Origin: Galbitalea sp036499165
Lineage (GTDB): Bacteria; Actinomycetota; Actinomycetes; Actinomycetales; Microbacteriaceae
NCBI GenBank assembly: GCA_036499165.1
Contig: DASYEE010000148.1
Location: 1-8,844, forward strand
Direction of reading: 5' to 3'
Length of the DNA: 8,844 nt
Below are positions 1 through 6,137 of the stretch, one piece after another (within the stretch, counting starts at the first letter, position 1; every line of letters starts with the position of its first letter). A program made the translations under genes and the position numbers. Under the pieces are notes generated by a model. The model did no database searches. It saw nothing but the letters and a program-made list of their open reading frames with translations, and was not told the DNA's origin.

Positions 1-660
1 GTCGTGAGTTCCAAGATCGTGTCGAAGGCCGAGGGGCGCATCGTCGTTGCCGCTGACCGCGAGCAGGCGATCACGGACGAGACGGTGCGTGTCGTCGCCA
101 CGCGATCGTATCCGGGCGGTGTCACGCGCATCGTCGAGAACCGCCTCGGCATCGTCGGCGCGGCGGCCGGTGTTGACGCGTCGAACACCCCAGACGGGAC
201 AATTCTGCTGCTGCCGGTTGACCCCGACGAGTCGGCTCGGCTGCTGCGGTCGGCGATCCTCGCACGCTTCGAGGTCGCTGTCGGAGTCGTCATCACCGAT
301 ACGCTCGGGCGACCGTGGCGCGAAGGGCAGACCGATATCGCGATCGGTGGAAGCGGTGTGACTCTGCTCGAGGACCTCCGCGGATCGCACGACAGCCACG
401 GGCGGCGGCTCGATGTCACGCTGCCCGCAGTCGGCGATGAACTGGCGTCAGCTGCCGACCTGGTCAAGCGCAAGAGCGCAGGGCTGCCAGTTGCAATCGT
501 CAGCGGGCTCGGCCATCTGCTCGACGACGATGCGGCGGGTGCGCGCATCCTGATCCGGCCCTCAGCGAACGATATGTTCCGGCTCGGGACTCGTGAGGCG
601 TACGACGAAGGTGTCGCTGCCGGGCTTGAGGGCGGTCGCGAGACCGGTCGCGGTGTCTGA
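1..660 (+). CDS. cofE: Coenzyme F420-0:L-glutamate ligase (CofE), 5'-truncated by window edge
   Basis: This enzyme uses GTP to add L-glutamate residues to F420-0, building the gamma-glutamyl tail of cofactor F420 in the cytoplasm. The frame is open from base 1, and the first codons (V-V-S-S-K-I-V-S-K-A-E-G-R) match an internal family motif, so about 30-40 N-terminal residues lie outside the window. The GTG at 4 is not the true start. Counting from that GTG, family motifs are VDASN (57-61), LLLPVDPDESAR (68-79), the ligase signature ITDTLGRPWREGQ (97-109) with DIAIG (111-115), DELASAADLV (145-154) and the end motif MFRLGTREA (191-199). The protein stops about 20 residues later. It therefore lacks the C-terminal FMN nitroreductase domain found in mycobacterial FbiB and is a free-standing CofE. 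Its last 8 nt overlap the preferred cofC start, which suggests an operon with coupled translation. Identity is secure; only the 5' end is missing. Confidence 0.95.
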   Translation, partial: VVSSKIVSKAEGRIVVAADREQAITDETVRVVATRSYPGGVTRIVENRLGIVGAAAGVDASNTPDGTILLLPVDPDESARLLRSAILARFEVAVGVVITDTLGRPWREGQTDIAIGGSGVTLLEDLRGSHDSHGRRLDVTLPAVGDELASAADLVKRKSAGLPVAIVSGLGHLLDDDAAGARILIRPSANDMFRLGTREAYDEGVAAGLEGGRETGRGV

Positions 661-1297
661 CGGTCGCGCGGGGGCGGGCGCGGGTGCCTGGACCATCGTC
701 ATCCCGGTGAAGGGGACCTCGGCTGCCAAGTCGCGACTCGGGGTGTCGGAACGGGTTGCCGTGGCGATTGCGCTCGACACCGTGGCTGCTGCCGTTGCTG
801 CGGTTGCTGCCGATGCTGCCGTGGGGAGCCCGCTTGGTCAGGTCATCGTGGTGACGTCCCGGGCTGTCGCTGCGGACGTCGAGAGCCTCGGTGCGCGTGT
901 CGTGCTGGATCCCGGTTCGGGGCTCGATGCAGCAGTCGCTGCGGGGATTGCGGAAGCGGGAGACGGTGCCGTCGCAGTCCTGCTCGGCGATGTGCCTGGC
1001 CTGTTGCCCTCAGAACTCGGTGACGCGCTCGTGGCGGCCGGGCGTCATCCACGTTCGTTCGTACCGGATGCTGACGGCAGCGGAACCGTGCTCATTGCCG
1101 CGCGGCGTTCTGAAGACCATGCACCGGCTTTCGGGGCGGACTCGCGAGCGCTGCATGCTGCCGCGGGGTACGTCGAACTCGCGATCGATGCCTCATCGGG
1201 ACTGCGCCGGGATGTCGACACGCCCGATCAGCTGGATGCGCTTGCTGGTCGGCTCGGACCGCGAACCGTTGCGGCTCTGGCCGCGCAAACCGCCTAG
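653..1297 (+). CDS. cofC: Phospholactate/phosphoenolpyruvate guanylyltransferase (CofC/FbiD)
   Basis: CofC transfers GMP from GTP to a three-carbon phospho-acid (2-phospho-L-lactate in archaea, phosphoenolpyruvate in mycobacterial FbiD), giving the unstable donor used by CofD. From the GTG at 653 it is 214 aa, close to the family length. Motifs are the nucleotidyltransferase start WTIVIPVKGTSAAKSRLG (13-30), LLGDVPGL (110-117, metal/nucleotide-binding GD-P loop), SFVPDADGSGTVL (135-147) and GLRRDVDTPDQL (183-194). The frame stays open to a GTG at 593, but those 20 extra residues show no family similarity and overlap cofE deeply. The GTG at 653 is preferred: it overlaps the cofE stop by 8 nt and leaves only a short Gly/Ala-rich lead-in before the first strand. 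A 9-bp repeat (788-823) gives an Ala/Val-rich helix. Which phospho-acid is used cannot be read from the sequence. Confidence 0.93.
   Translation: MSDGRAGAGAGAWTIVIPVKGTSAAKSRLGVSERVAVAIALDTVAAAVAAVAADAAVGSPLGQVIVVTSRAVAADVESLGARVVLDPGSGLDAAVAAGIAEAGDGAVAVLLGDVPGLLPSELGDALVAAGRHPRSFVPDADGSGTVLIAARRSEDHAPAFGADSRALHAAAGYVELAIDASSGLRRDVDTPDQLDALAGRLGPRTVAALAAQTA
788..823 (+). repeat. Four imperfect 9-bp tandem repeats inside cofC
   Basis: The unit is GCT-GCS-(GTT/GAT/GTG), repeated four times in frame, encoding AAV-AAV-AAD-AAV at CofC residues 46-57. It lies after the LDTV helix and before the strand VIVVTS. Being in frame, changes in copy number would lengthen or shorten this segment by three residues without breaking the gene. 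Confidence 0.7.
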
Positions 1298-1324
1298 TTC
1301 TCCTCCGGTGAGCTTGGGTCGAAG

Positions 1325-1333
1325 TTCTCCACA
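1325..1333 (+). promoter_or_regulatory. DnaA-box-like nonamer upstream of the HNH gene
   Basis: The nonamer TTCTCCACA differs at one position from the DnaA-box consensus TTATCCACA. It sits alone in the 86-nt gap between cofC and the HNH gene, about 50 nt before the HNH start. One isolated near-match in GC-rich DNA may be chance. No second box or AT-rich unwinding region is visible, so this is not an origin. Confidence 0.2.
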
Positions 1334-1371
1334 GGTTTGGCGGGCGGGCCGTGGGGGAGGCTTGGCGCTGG

Positions 1372-1383
1372 CACATTGGGGTT
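1372..1383 (+). promoter_or_regulatory. Possible -10 element for a leaderless HNH transcript
   Basis: CACATT (1372-1377) resembles the actinobacterial -10 pattern TANNNT and is followed by exactly 6 nt and then the ATG at 1384. That spacing would place transcription initiation at the start codon itself. No well-placed purine-rich ribosome binding site is present, only GGGG ending 2 nt before the ATG. No convincing -35 hexamer is seen. The first base of the hexamer departs from consensus. Confidence 0.3.
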
Positions 1384-2940
1384 ATGTGCGAATCGAGTTC
1401 GGTACCCGTTGGGAAGGCATCTGCCATCGAAGGTACTGCGGCGGCGCTCGCCGCCTTTGGGATCGACTGTGAGGACATCGATGTTCTCGACGACGACAGC
1501 CTCCTCGCCGCCCAGCGCGCCCATGCTGAGCATTCGCGGCTCGTCGAGGCTTATGGCGTTTGGATCGCTGCTGCGATCGTGAAACGCTCAGCCAGCGAGC
1601 TCGGCCATTCGGGCCTCGCGAGGAAGCAGGGCTACGTGTCGCCTGAGGCTCTCATCCAGTCGATCAGCGGGGCGACATCCGCGCAGGCGAAAAAACTGGT
1701 TCAACTGGGGGGACTCGTCAGCGAGACACCACCATCGATCGTCGATGATTCGGGCGAAGGGCTGCCGGTCGTCAGCCAGCTTGTGTCGTGGCGGTCGGTC
1801 GTCGCTGCCGCCCTGGCTGATGGCCGGCTGTCGGTCGATGCCGCAGACGGCATATATCGCGGACTGACCGGCGTCGATGACGAAGTCGGTCGTGCAGAGC
1901 TCACAGCCGCGGCCCTCCAGTTGGTCGACCTGGCGGGGGCGCTTGCTGCTGACGCGCTGTTTCGACAGGCTCGGGAAACTCGCGATGTTCTGAACGCGAG
2001 CGGCGTTGCCGACCGCGAGCGGCTTCGGCGCGATCAGCGGTATTTCACGGCGAGACGACGGCCGGATGGCATGGTCGGCGGGAGCTACTTGCTTTCCGAT
2101 GAAGACGCTGAGTTGATGCTCGCGATCGCCGACTCGGCGATCAGTCCCCGCAGGGCGCCGCGATTCAAGGCTGGTGCTGGTGCTGGTGCTGGTGCTGGTG
2201 CTGGTGCTGGATCTGGATCTGGGGATGGACTCGGCGGCGGCCGTGGGGCTGATCCTGTCGCCGTCGACGATGACGGGCGCACGGGCGGCCAGAGGATCGC
2301 GGACGTGCTCGTCGCGACCCTTCGGTTGGGAGTTGACGCTGATGACGGGACCGTCTTTGGTGGGCGGCGTCCTGCAGTTCGAGTGATCGTCAGCGAAGCC
2401 GCACGTGAGCAGCGGCAGGGGCATGGCACTTTCGAGGGCGGCGGAGAGCCGGTCTCGCTCGAGACGGTCGATCGATTCGAGTGTGAGGGCGGAGTGCTCG
2501 GCGTCATGTTCGATGACGCAGTGGGCATCGTCAACATCGGTCGAACACAGCGGCTGTTTACGAGCAGACAGCTCGCCGCGATGGCGGTCAGAGACGGTGG
2601 GTGCCGCTTCCCCGGATGCGAGCGGCCGCCATCCTGGACGGAGGGTCATCACGTCAAGCACTGGTTGCGAGATCAGGGTGAGACGAACGTCGACCTCGGA
2701 GTCCTCATTTGTCGCACGCACCACATGCTCGTCCACGACAATCACTGGGAGATCGAGCGTCGGGATGGCGAGTTCTGGCTAATCCCGCCGCCCGACGTCG
2801 ATCCAGACCAGCTTCCGAGGCCGATGCCGACCCACAGTCGGGCGATGCGCGACTTCGCTCGCAGTCGCGCCGCGGTGGCTCCTCATCTCAGAGCCTCGAT
2901 TGTGGAACAAGGACCGGCAGTCGATAGCCTGACACCGTGA
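1384..2940 (+). CDS. DUF222 / HNH endonuclease-domain protein (13E12 repeat family type)
   Basis: From the ATG at 1384 this is 518 aa. The N-terminal half is a DUF222 domain: LARKQGYVSPEAL near residue 75, a segment rich in Ala and 'DGRLSVDAADGI', then RYFTARRRPDGMVGG ending about residue 235. A low-complexity Ala-Gly linker follows (about 263-282). The C-terminal half ends in a zinc-bound HNH nuclease: CRFPGC (Cys407, Cys412), EGHHVKHW (catalytic-type His422/His423), then CRTHHMLVH (Cys443, His446, His447). All expected metal and catalytic positions are present, so it should be active. Such proteins are often multicopy in actinobacterial genomes, and their biological role is unsettled. An in-frame GTG at 1351 is less likely as start, because the ATG has a -10-like hexamer at leaderless spacing. 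Its stop overlaps the next gene at GTGA. No terminal inverted repeats or target duplications are visible, so independent mobility is not shown. Confidence 0.9.
   Translation: MCESSSVPVGKASAIEGTAAALAAFGIDCEDIDVLDDDSLLAAQRAHAEHSRLVEAYGVWIAAAIVKRSASELGHSGLARKQGYVSPEALIQSISGATSAQAKKLVQLGGLVSETPPSIVDDSGEGLPVVSQLVSWRSVVAAALADGRLSVDAADGIYRGLTGVDDEVGRAELTAAALQLVDLAGALAADALFRQARETRDVLNASGVADRERLRRDQRYFTARRRPDGMVGGSYLLSDEDAELMLAIADSAISPRRAPRFKAGAGAGAGAGAGAGSGSGDGLGGGRGADPVAVDDDGRTGGQRIADVLVATLRLGVDADDGTVFGGRRPAVRVIVSEAAREQRQGHGTFEGGGEPVSLETVDRFECEGGVLGVMFDDAVGIVNIGRTQRLFTSRQLAAMAVRDGGCRFPGCERPPSWTEGHHVKHWLRDQGETNVDLGVLICRTHHMLVHDNHWEIERRDGEFWLIPPPDVDPDQLPRPMPTHSRAMRDFARSRAAVAPHLRASIVEQGPAVDSLTP
2170..2211 (+). 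repeat. GCTGGT hexamer microsatellite encoding an Ala-Gly linker
   Basis: Six perfect GCTGGT units (2170-2205) are followed by degenerate copies GCTGGA, TCTGGA and TCTGGG. In the HNH protein they encode seven Ala-Gly pairs then Ser-Gly pairs, at the junction between DUF222 and the C-terminal part. The 6-bp unit keeps the frame whatever the copy number, so the linker length can vary by two residues per unit through slippage. Confidence 0.9.
2900..2936 (+). promoter_or_regulatory. Possible internal leaderless promoter for the DUF4279 gene
   Basis: TAGCCT (2925-2930) fits the TANNNT -10 pattern and is followed by 6 nt and the GTG at 2937. TTGTGG (2900-2905) lies 19 nt upstream as a weak -35 candidate. 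The element is inside the 3' end of the HNH gene, so the downstream gene could be made independently as well as from read-through. The only purine-rich stretch, AAGGA at about 2909-2913, is too far from the start to serve as a ribosome binding site. Confidence 0.35.
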
Positions 2941-3386
2941 CAATGATCGATGGGCAGGCCTCACTGGTGATCACCAGCGAGACCTACACGGCGGCCGACG
3001 TGACCCGCGCGCTCGGGATCCAGCCTGACCTGAGTGCAGAGAAGGGCGACCTCCGACCGCGCAACAACGGCGGTTCGGAGCCGATACGGCGCCGGCACTA
3101 CGAGACGTCCGTCTGGGCGCTCGAGGTGGACTCGACGCCCGCGACCATGATGGCAGTGGACGAGGACGCCTCAAAGGGTTTTGCGACTCTTCATGTACTT
3201 GTTGACAGGCTGCTGGGGCGCGGAGAGATGCTGTCGCAGATACGCCAGTACTACGCGGTGTCGCTCAACTGGTATGGGACGGCCGCCGAAGGGCAGACCA
3301 CTGCGATCCTTCCGGCCGGGCTGATTCGCGACGTTGCCGAGCTCGGACTCGATCTCGTTGTGACGCTGTACCCGCGCGAAGCCTAG
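2937..3386 (+). CDS. DUF4279-family hypothetical protein
   Basis: This is a small soluble protein of 149 aa with no signal peptide or membrane segment. It fits the DUF4279 pattern: an opening strand (ASLVITSETYTAADVTRAL, 8-26), LGIQPDLSAEKGD (26-38, the 'LGI-P...KGD' signature), a conserved Trp in SVWALEV (58-64), a helical middle with TLHVLVDRLL (84-93), and a closing ILPAGLIRDVAELGLDLVVTLY (124-145). The function of this family is not established. The GTG overlaps the HNH stop codon in a GTGA arrangement, so the two genes are probably cotranscribed or coupled. An ATG two codons later (2943) is the alternative start. Pairing with a nuclease raises the idea of a partner or immunity role, but nothing in the sequence proves this. 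It ends 33 nt from the converging fbiC stop. Confidence 0.85.
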   Translation: MTMIDGQASLVITSETYTAADVTRALGIQPDLSAEKGDLRPRNNGGSEPIRRRHYETSVWALEVDSTPATMMAVDEDASKGFATLHVLVDRLLGRGEMLSQIRQYYAVSLNWYGTAAEGQTTAILPAGLIRDVAELGLDLVVTLYPREA

Positions 3387-3419
3387 GCTGACTGCGTCGC
3401 GCGAGCGATCGTCGACTCT

Positions 3420-6038
3420 TCACCTGGACTGCGCAACCTCCAGGGGCAGCAGCTTCAGTGATTTGCCCGTTGACGCGTAGCCGGTCGAGGCATGAGCTCG
3501 AGCAACCGCGACTCGCTCGACAGTCGGCCTGCCATAGGTGGTCGTGCGCTGGTATGCGGCGCGTCCAATCTCGCGCGCCAGCGATTCCAGCTCGTCTACC
3601 GTCTTCTCTGAACCGTTGTCGGCGCCAGCCATGCGGCTGATCGTCTCCTCCATCAGCGTTCCACCGACATCATCGGCGCCGCCCTGCAACATGAGTTGAG
3701 TTCCGGCGGTGCCGAGCTTCACCCACGACGTCTGGATATGGTCGATTCGACCGTGCAGCATAAGCCGTGCGACGGCGTGGATCGCGCGGTTCTCCTGCGG
3801 CGTCGGCCCGGGCCGGGCGACTCCGGCCAGATACACCGGCGAGTTCGTGTGGATGAACGGAAGCAGCACAAACTCGGTGAAGCCGCCAGTGTCATCCTGG
3901 ATCTTAGAGAGGGTGCGCAGGTGACCCACCCAGTGCGTCGGGTTGTCGACGTGGCCGTACATCATGGTCGACGAGGATCGAATACCGAGGCGATGGGCGG
4001 TCGTGACGATCTCGATCCAGGCGGACGCCGGCAGCTTCCCTTTGGTGAGAACCCAGCGCACCTCGTCGTCGAGGATCTCTGCTGCCGTCCCGGGAATCGT
4101 GTCGAGACCGGCGGCCTGCGCCTGTTCGAGGAAGTCATGAAAACTCAGCCCGGTGCGTGCTGCGCCGTTCACGATCTCCATGGGGCTGAACGCGTGGAGG
4201 TGGATGCCCGGCTGGCGTGATTTCACCTCGCGGGCCAGATCGAAATACGCGGTTCCGGGAAGGTCAGGGTGGATGCCCCCCTGCATGCAGATTTCGGTTG
4301 CGCCGATGTTCCAGGCCTCGTCGACGCGATCGCCAACCTGTTTCATCGACAGGGTGAAGGCGTCCGCATCGGTGCGGCGCTGCGCGAAGGCGCAGAATCG
4401 GCACCCGGTGTAGCAGACGTTGGTGAAGTTGATGTTCCGGTTGACGACGTATCCGATCTGGTCACCGACGGTGTCGTGGCGAATTCGATCGGCGAGGCCG
4501 GCGAGAGCGTCGAGATCCCGCCCTTCTGCTCCAAGCAGCGCCACATATTGTGCGTCGGTGAGACCAGCCGGATCGGTTTCGGCGCGCAGGAGCGCAGCAC
4601 GAACGGCGGGGTCGCCCGCGTGCCCGGATGCACGCTGGGTGTCACCGACGCTCTCGCGCAGCTCCGACCAGTCTCCGTAGACGTCCTCGAAGTCGCTGCG
4701 CCGATCCGTGGTGCGACCGGATGTGTCGATCTCGGTGTGCAGGTTGACTCTGCCGGATCCGAGCCATTCCGGGTCGGGCTCCTGCCAGGGCATTCCGACG
4801 GGGATGCGACCTTCGACCGCAAGACCGGTGTCGTCTGCCAGCGCGCGAATGTGGGGGAGCAGCCGCGGGTCGAGCCACGGCTCTTCTGCACGCACGAAGT
4901 GCGGGTGCACGGTCAGCCGCTCACGCAGGCTGTATCCGGCCGCGGACGTCAGCCTGGACAGTTCGTCGATGTGCGGCCACGGACGCTCGGGATTGACGTG
5001 GTCCGGTGTGAGCGGCGAGACCCCGCCCCAGTCGTCGATTCCGGCGCGCACGAGCATTGCGAGTTCGCGTTCATCGGTGAGGTTCGGCGGAGCCTGGATG
5101 CGCGAACCGGGCCCGAGGACCAGCTTCGCGACCGCGACAGCCGCGATGTATTCCTCGAGCGGAAGGTCGTCTCGCCGCATCATTGCGGTCGACATCTTGG
5201 AGCGGAAATTCTGGATGATGACTTCCTGGATGTGCCCGTGACGGCGAGCGGCGGCGCGGATCGCGAACATCCCTTCGACCCGATCGGCATAGGTTTCGCC
5301 GATGCCGAGCAGCAGGCCGGTTGTGAATGGAACATTCGAGCGACCGGCATCCTCGATTACCCTCAGGCGAACGGCGGGGTCTTTGTCCGGCGACCCGTAG
5401 TGGGCCTGACCTTTCTCGGTGTAAAGGCGGGTTGAGGTGGTCTCGAGCATCATGCCCATGGATGGCGCAACGGGCTTCAGCCGCTGGATCTCCTCCCAGG
5501 TCATGACTCCCGGGTTCATGTGCACGAGCAACCCTGTCTCCTCCATGATGCGGATGGCCATGGCCCGCAGGTAGGTGAGGGTGGAGTCGTAACCGTTGGC
5601 GTCGAGCCATTCGCGGGCCTCCGGCCAGCGCTCTTCCGGCCGGTCGCCGAGGGTGAATAGCACCTCTTTGCATCCGAGTGCAGCCCCCTGGCGCGCCACT
5701 TCGAGGATCTCGTCCGGCGACATGAACATGTCTTTGCCCTGGCGTTTCAGCTGAGCGGGTGTCTTGACGAAGGCGCAGTAGTGACAGCGGTCCTGACACA
5801 GGTGGGTGACCGGAATGAACACCTTGCGTGAGTAGGTGATCACGCCCGGTCGTCCCGCTTTCTCGAGACCGGCGTCGCGCGCCCTGCCTGCTGCGACGAG
5901 GAGCCGGTCGAGATCAGCGCCGCGAGCATGCAGCAGTGTTTCCGCCTCCGTGGCGTCGATGGTGACACCGGCCTCGGCACGTTTCAGGGCGCGTGAGATG
6001 GCGGATGCGGTCGGGATGAATGGCGTTTCGTCGGTCAT
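3420..6038 (-). CDS. fbiC: Fo synthase FbiC (CofG-CofH fusion, radical SAM)
   Basis: FbiC makes the deazaflavin chromophore Fo from tyrosine and 5-amino-6-ribitylaminouracil using two radical-SAM centres. From the ATG at 6038 it is 872 aa (mycobacterial FbiC is about 856). The CofG-like half has SRKVFIPVTHL, then the 4Fe-4S motif C-QDR-C-HY-C (Cys81, 85, 88), KEVLFTLGDRPE, NPGVMTWEEI, QNFRSK, and DWGGVSPLTPDHVNPERPWP at its end. The CofH-like half has NRNINFTNV, then C-YTG-C-RF-C (Cys542, 546, 549), EICMQGGIHPDLPG, HAFSPMEI, GTAAEIL, STMMYGHVD, FVLLPFIHTNSP and GGADDVGGTLMEETIS. Both clusters are intact. The frame also opens at a GTG at 6080 (886 aa), but the extra 14 residues are dispensable by family comparison and the true start is uncertain. 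It lies downstream of cofD on the same strand, probably in one operon. Confidence 0.96.
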   Translation of the reverse strand: MTDETPFIPTASAISRALKRAEAGVTIDATEAETLLHARGADLDRLLVAAGRARDAGLEKAGRPGVITYSRKVFIPVTHLCQDRCHYCAFVKTPAQLKRQGKDMFMSPDEILEVARQGAALGCKEVLFTLGDRPEERWPEAREWLDANGYDSTLTYLRAMAIRIMEETGLLVHMNPGVMTWEEIQRLKPVAPSMGMMLETTSTRLYTEKGQAHYGSPDKDPAVRLRVIEDAGRSNVPFTTGLLLGIGETYADRVEGMFAIRAAARRHGHIQEVIIQNFRSKMSTAMMRRDDLPLEEYIAAVAVAKLVLGPGSRIQAPPNLTDERELAMLVRAGIDDWGGVSPLTPDHVNPERPWPHIDELSRLTSAAGYSLRERLTVHPHFVRAEEPWLDPRLLPHIRALADDTGLAVEGRIPVGMPWQEPDPEWLGSGRVNLHTEIDTSGRTTDRRSDFEDVYGDWSELRESVGDTQRASGHAGDPAVRAALLRAETDPAGLTDAQYVALLGAEGRDLDALAGLADRIRHDTVGDQIGYVVNRNINFTNVCYTGCRFCAFAQRRTDADAFTLSMKQVGDRVDEAWNIGATEICMQGGIHPDLPGTAYFDLAREVKSRQPGIHLHAFSPMEIVNGAARTGLSFHDFLEQAQAAGLDTIPGTAAEILDDEVRWVLTKGKLPASAWIEIVTTAHRLGIRSSSTMMYGHVDNPTHWVGHLRTLSKIQDDTGGFTEFVLLPFIHTNSPVYLAGVARPGPTPQENRAIHAVARLMLHGRIDHIQTSWVKLGTAGTQLMLQGGADDVGGTLMEETISRMAGADNGSEKTVDELESLAREIGRAAYQRTTTYGRPTVERVAVARAHASTGYASTGKSLKLLPLEVAQSR

Positions 6039-6137
6039 GCGCGCAGCTTTCACGAGGGCTCTCAGAAGAGATGGAGTCACCTAATGTGAGGCGCAGAACC
6101 AGATTCGTCTTGAGTCTATGACGGATGCCCCGCTTGG

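Noticed and set aside
4..660. cofE as a complete gene starting at the GTG at 4
   Set aside because: The residues at the start match an internal motif of the family (SKIVSKAEGR), so the gene begins outside the window.
1351..1383. Longer HNH start at the GTG at 1351
   Set aside because: The extra 11 residues show no family pattern, there is no ribosome binding site, and the ATG at 1384 fits a leaderless start better.
2170..2226. CRISPR-like or mobile-element repeat
   Set aside because: Units are 6 bp with no spacers and lie in frame inside a gene; this is a simple microsatellite.
1588..2745. Long minus-strand open frame (385 codons) opposite the HNH gene
   Set aside because: It lies wholly within the DUF222-HNH coding region, and its Ser-Thr repeats are merely the reverse reading of the GCTGGT repeat.
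3387..3419. Bidirectional terminator between the DUF4279 gene and fbiC
   Set aside because: Only a short palindrome (TCGCGCGA) is present, with no longer stem and no T run.
1298..3419. HNH/DUF4279 segment as an insertion sequence or integrated element
   Set aside because: I found no terminal inverted repeats, target-site duplication, integrase or tRNA at its edges; insertion remains only an inference from gene order.
4269..5435. Long plus-strand open frame (388 codons) opposite fbiC
   Set aside because: It is the antisense shadow of a strongly conserved radical-SAM gene in GC-rich DNA. Its translation shows no recognisable domain.
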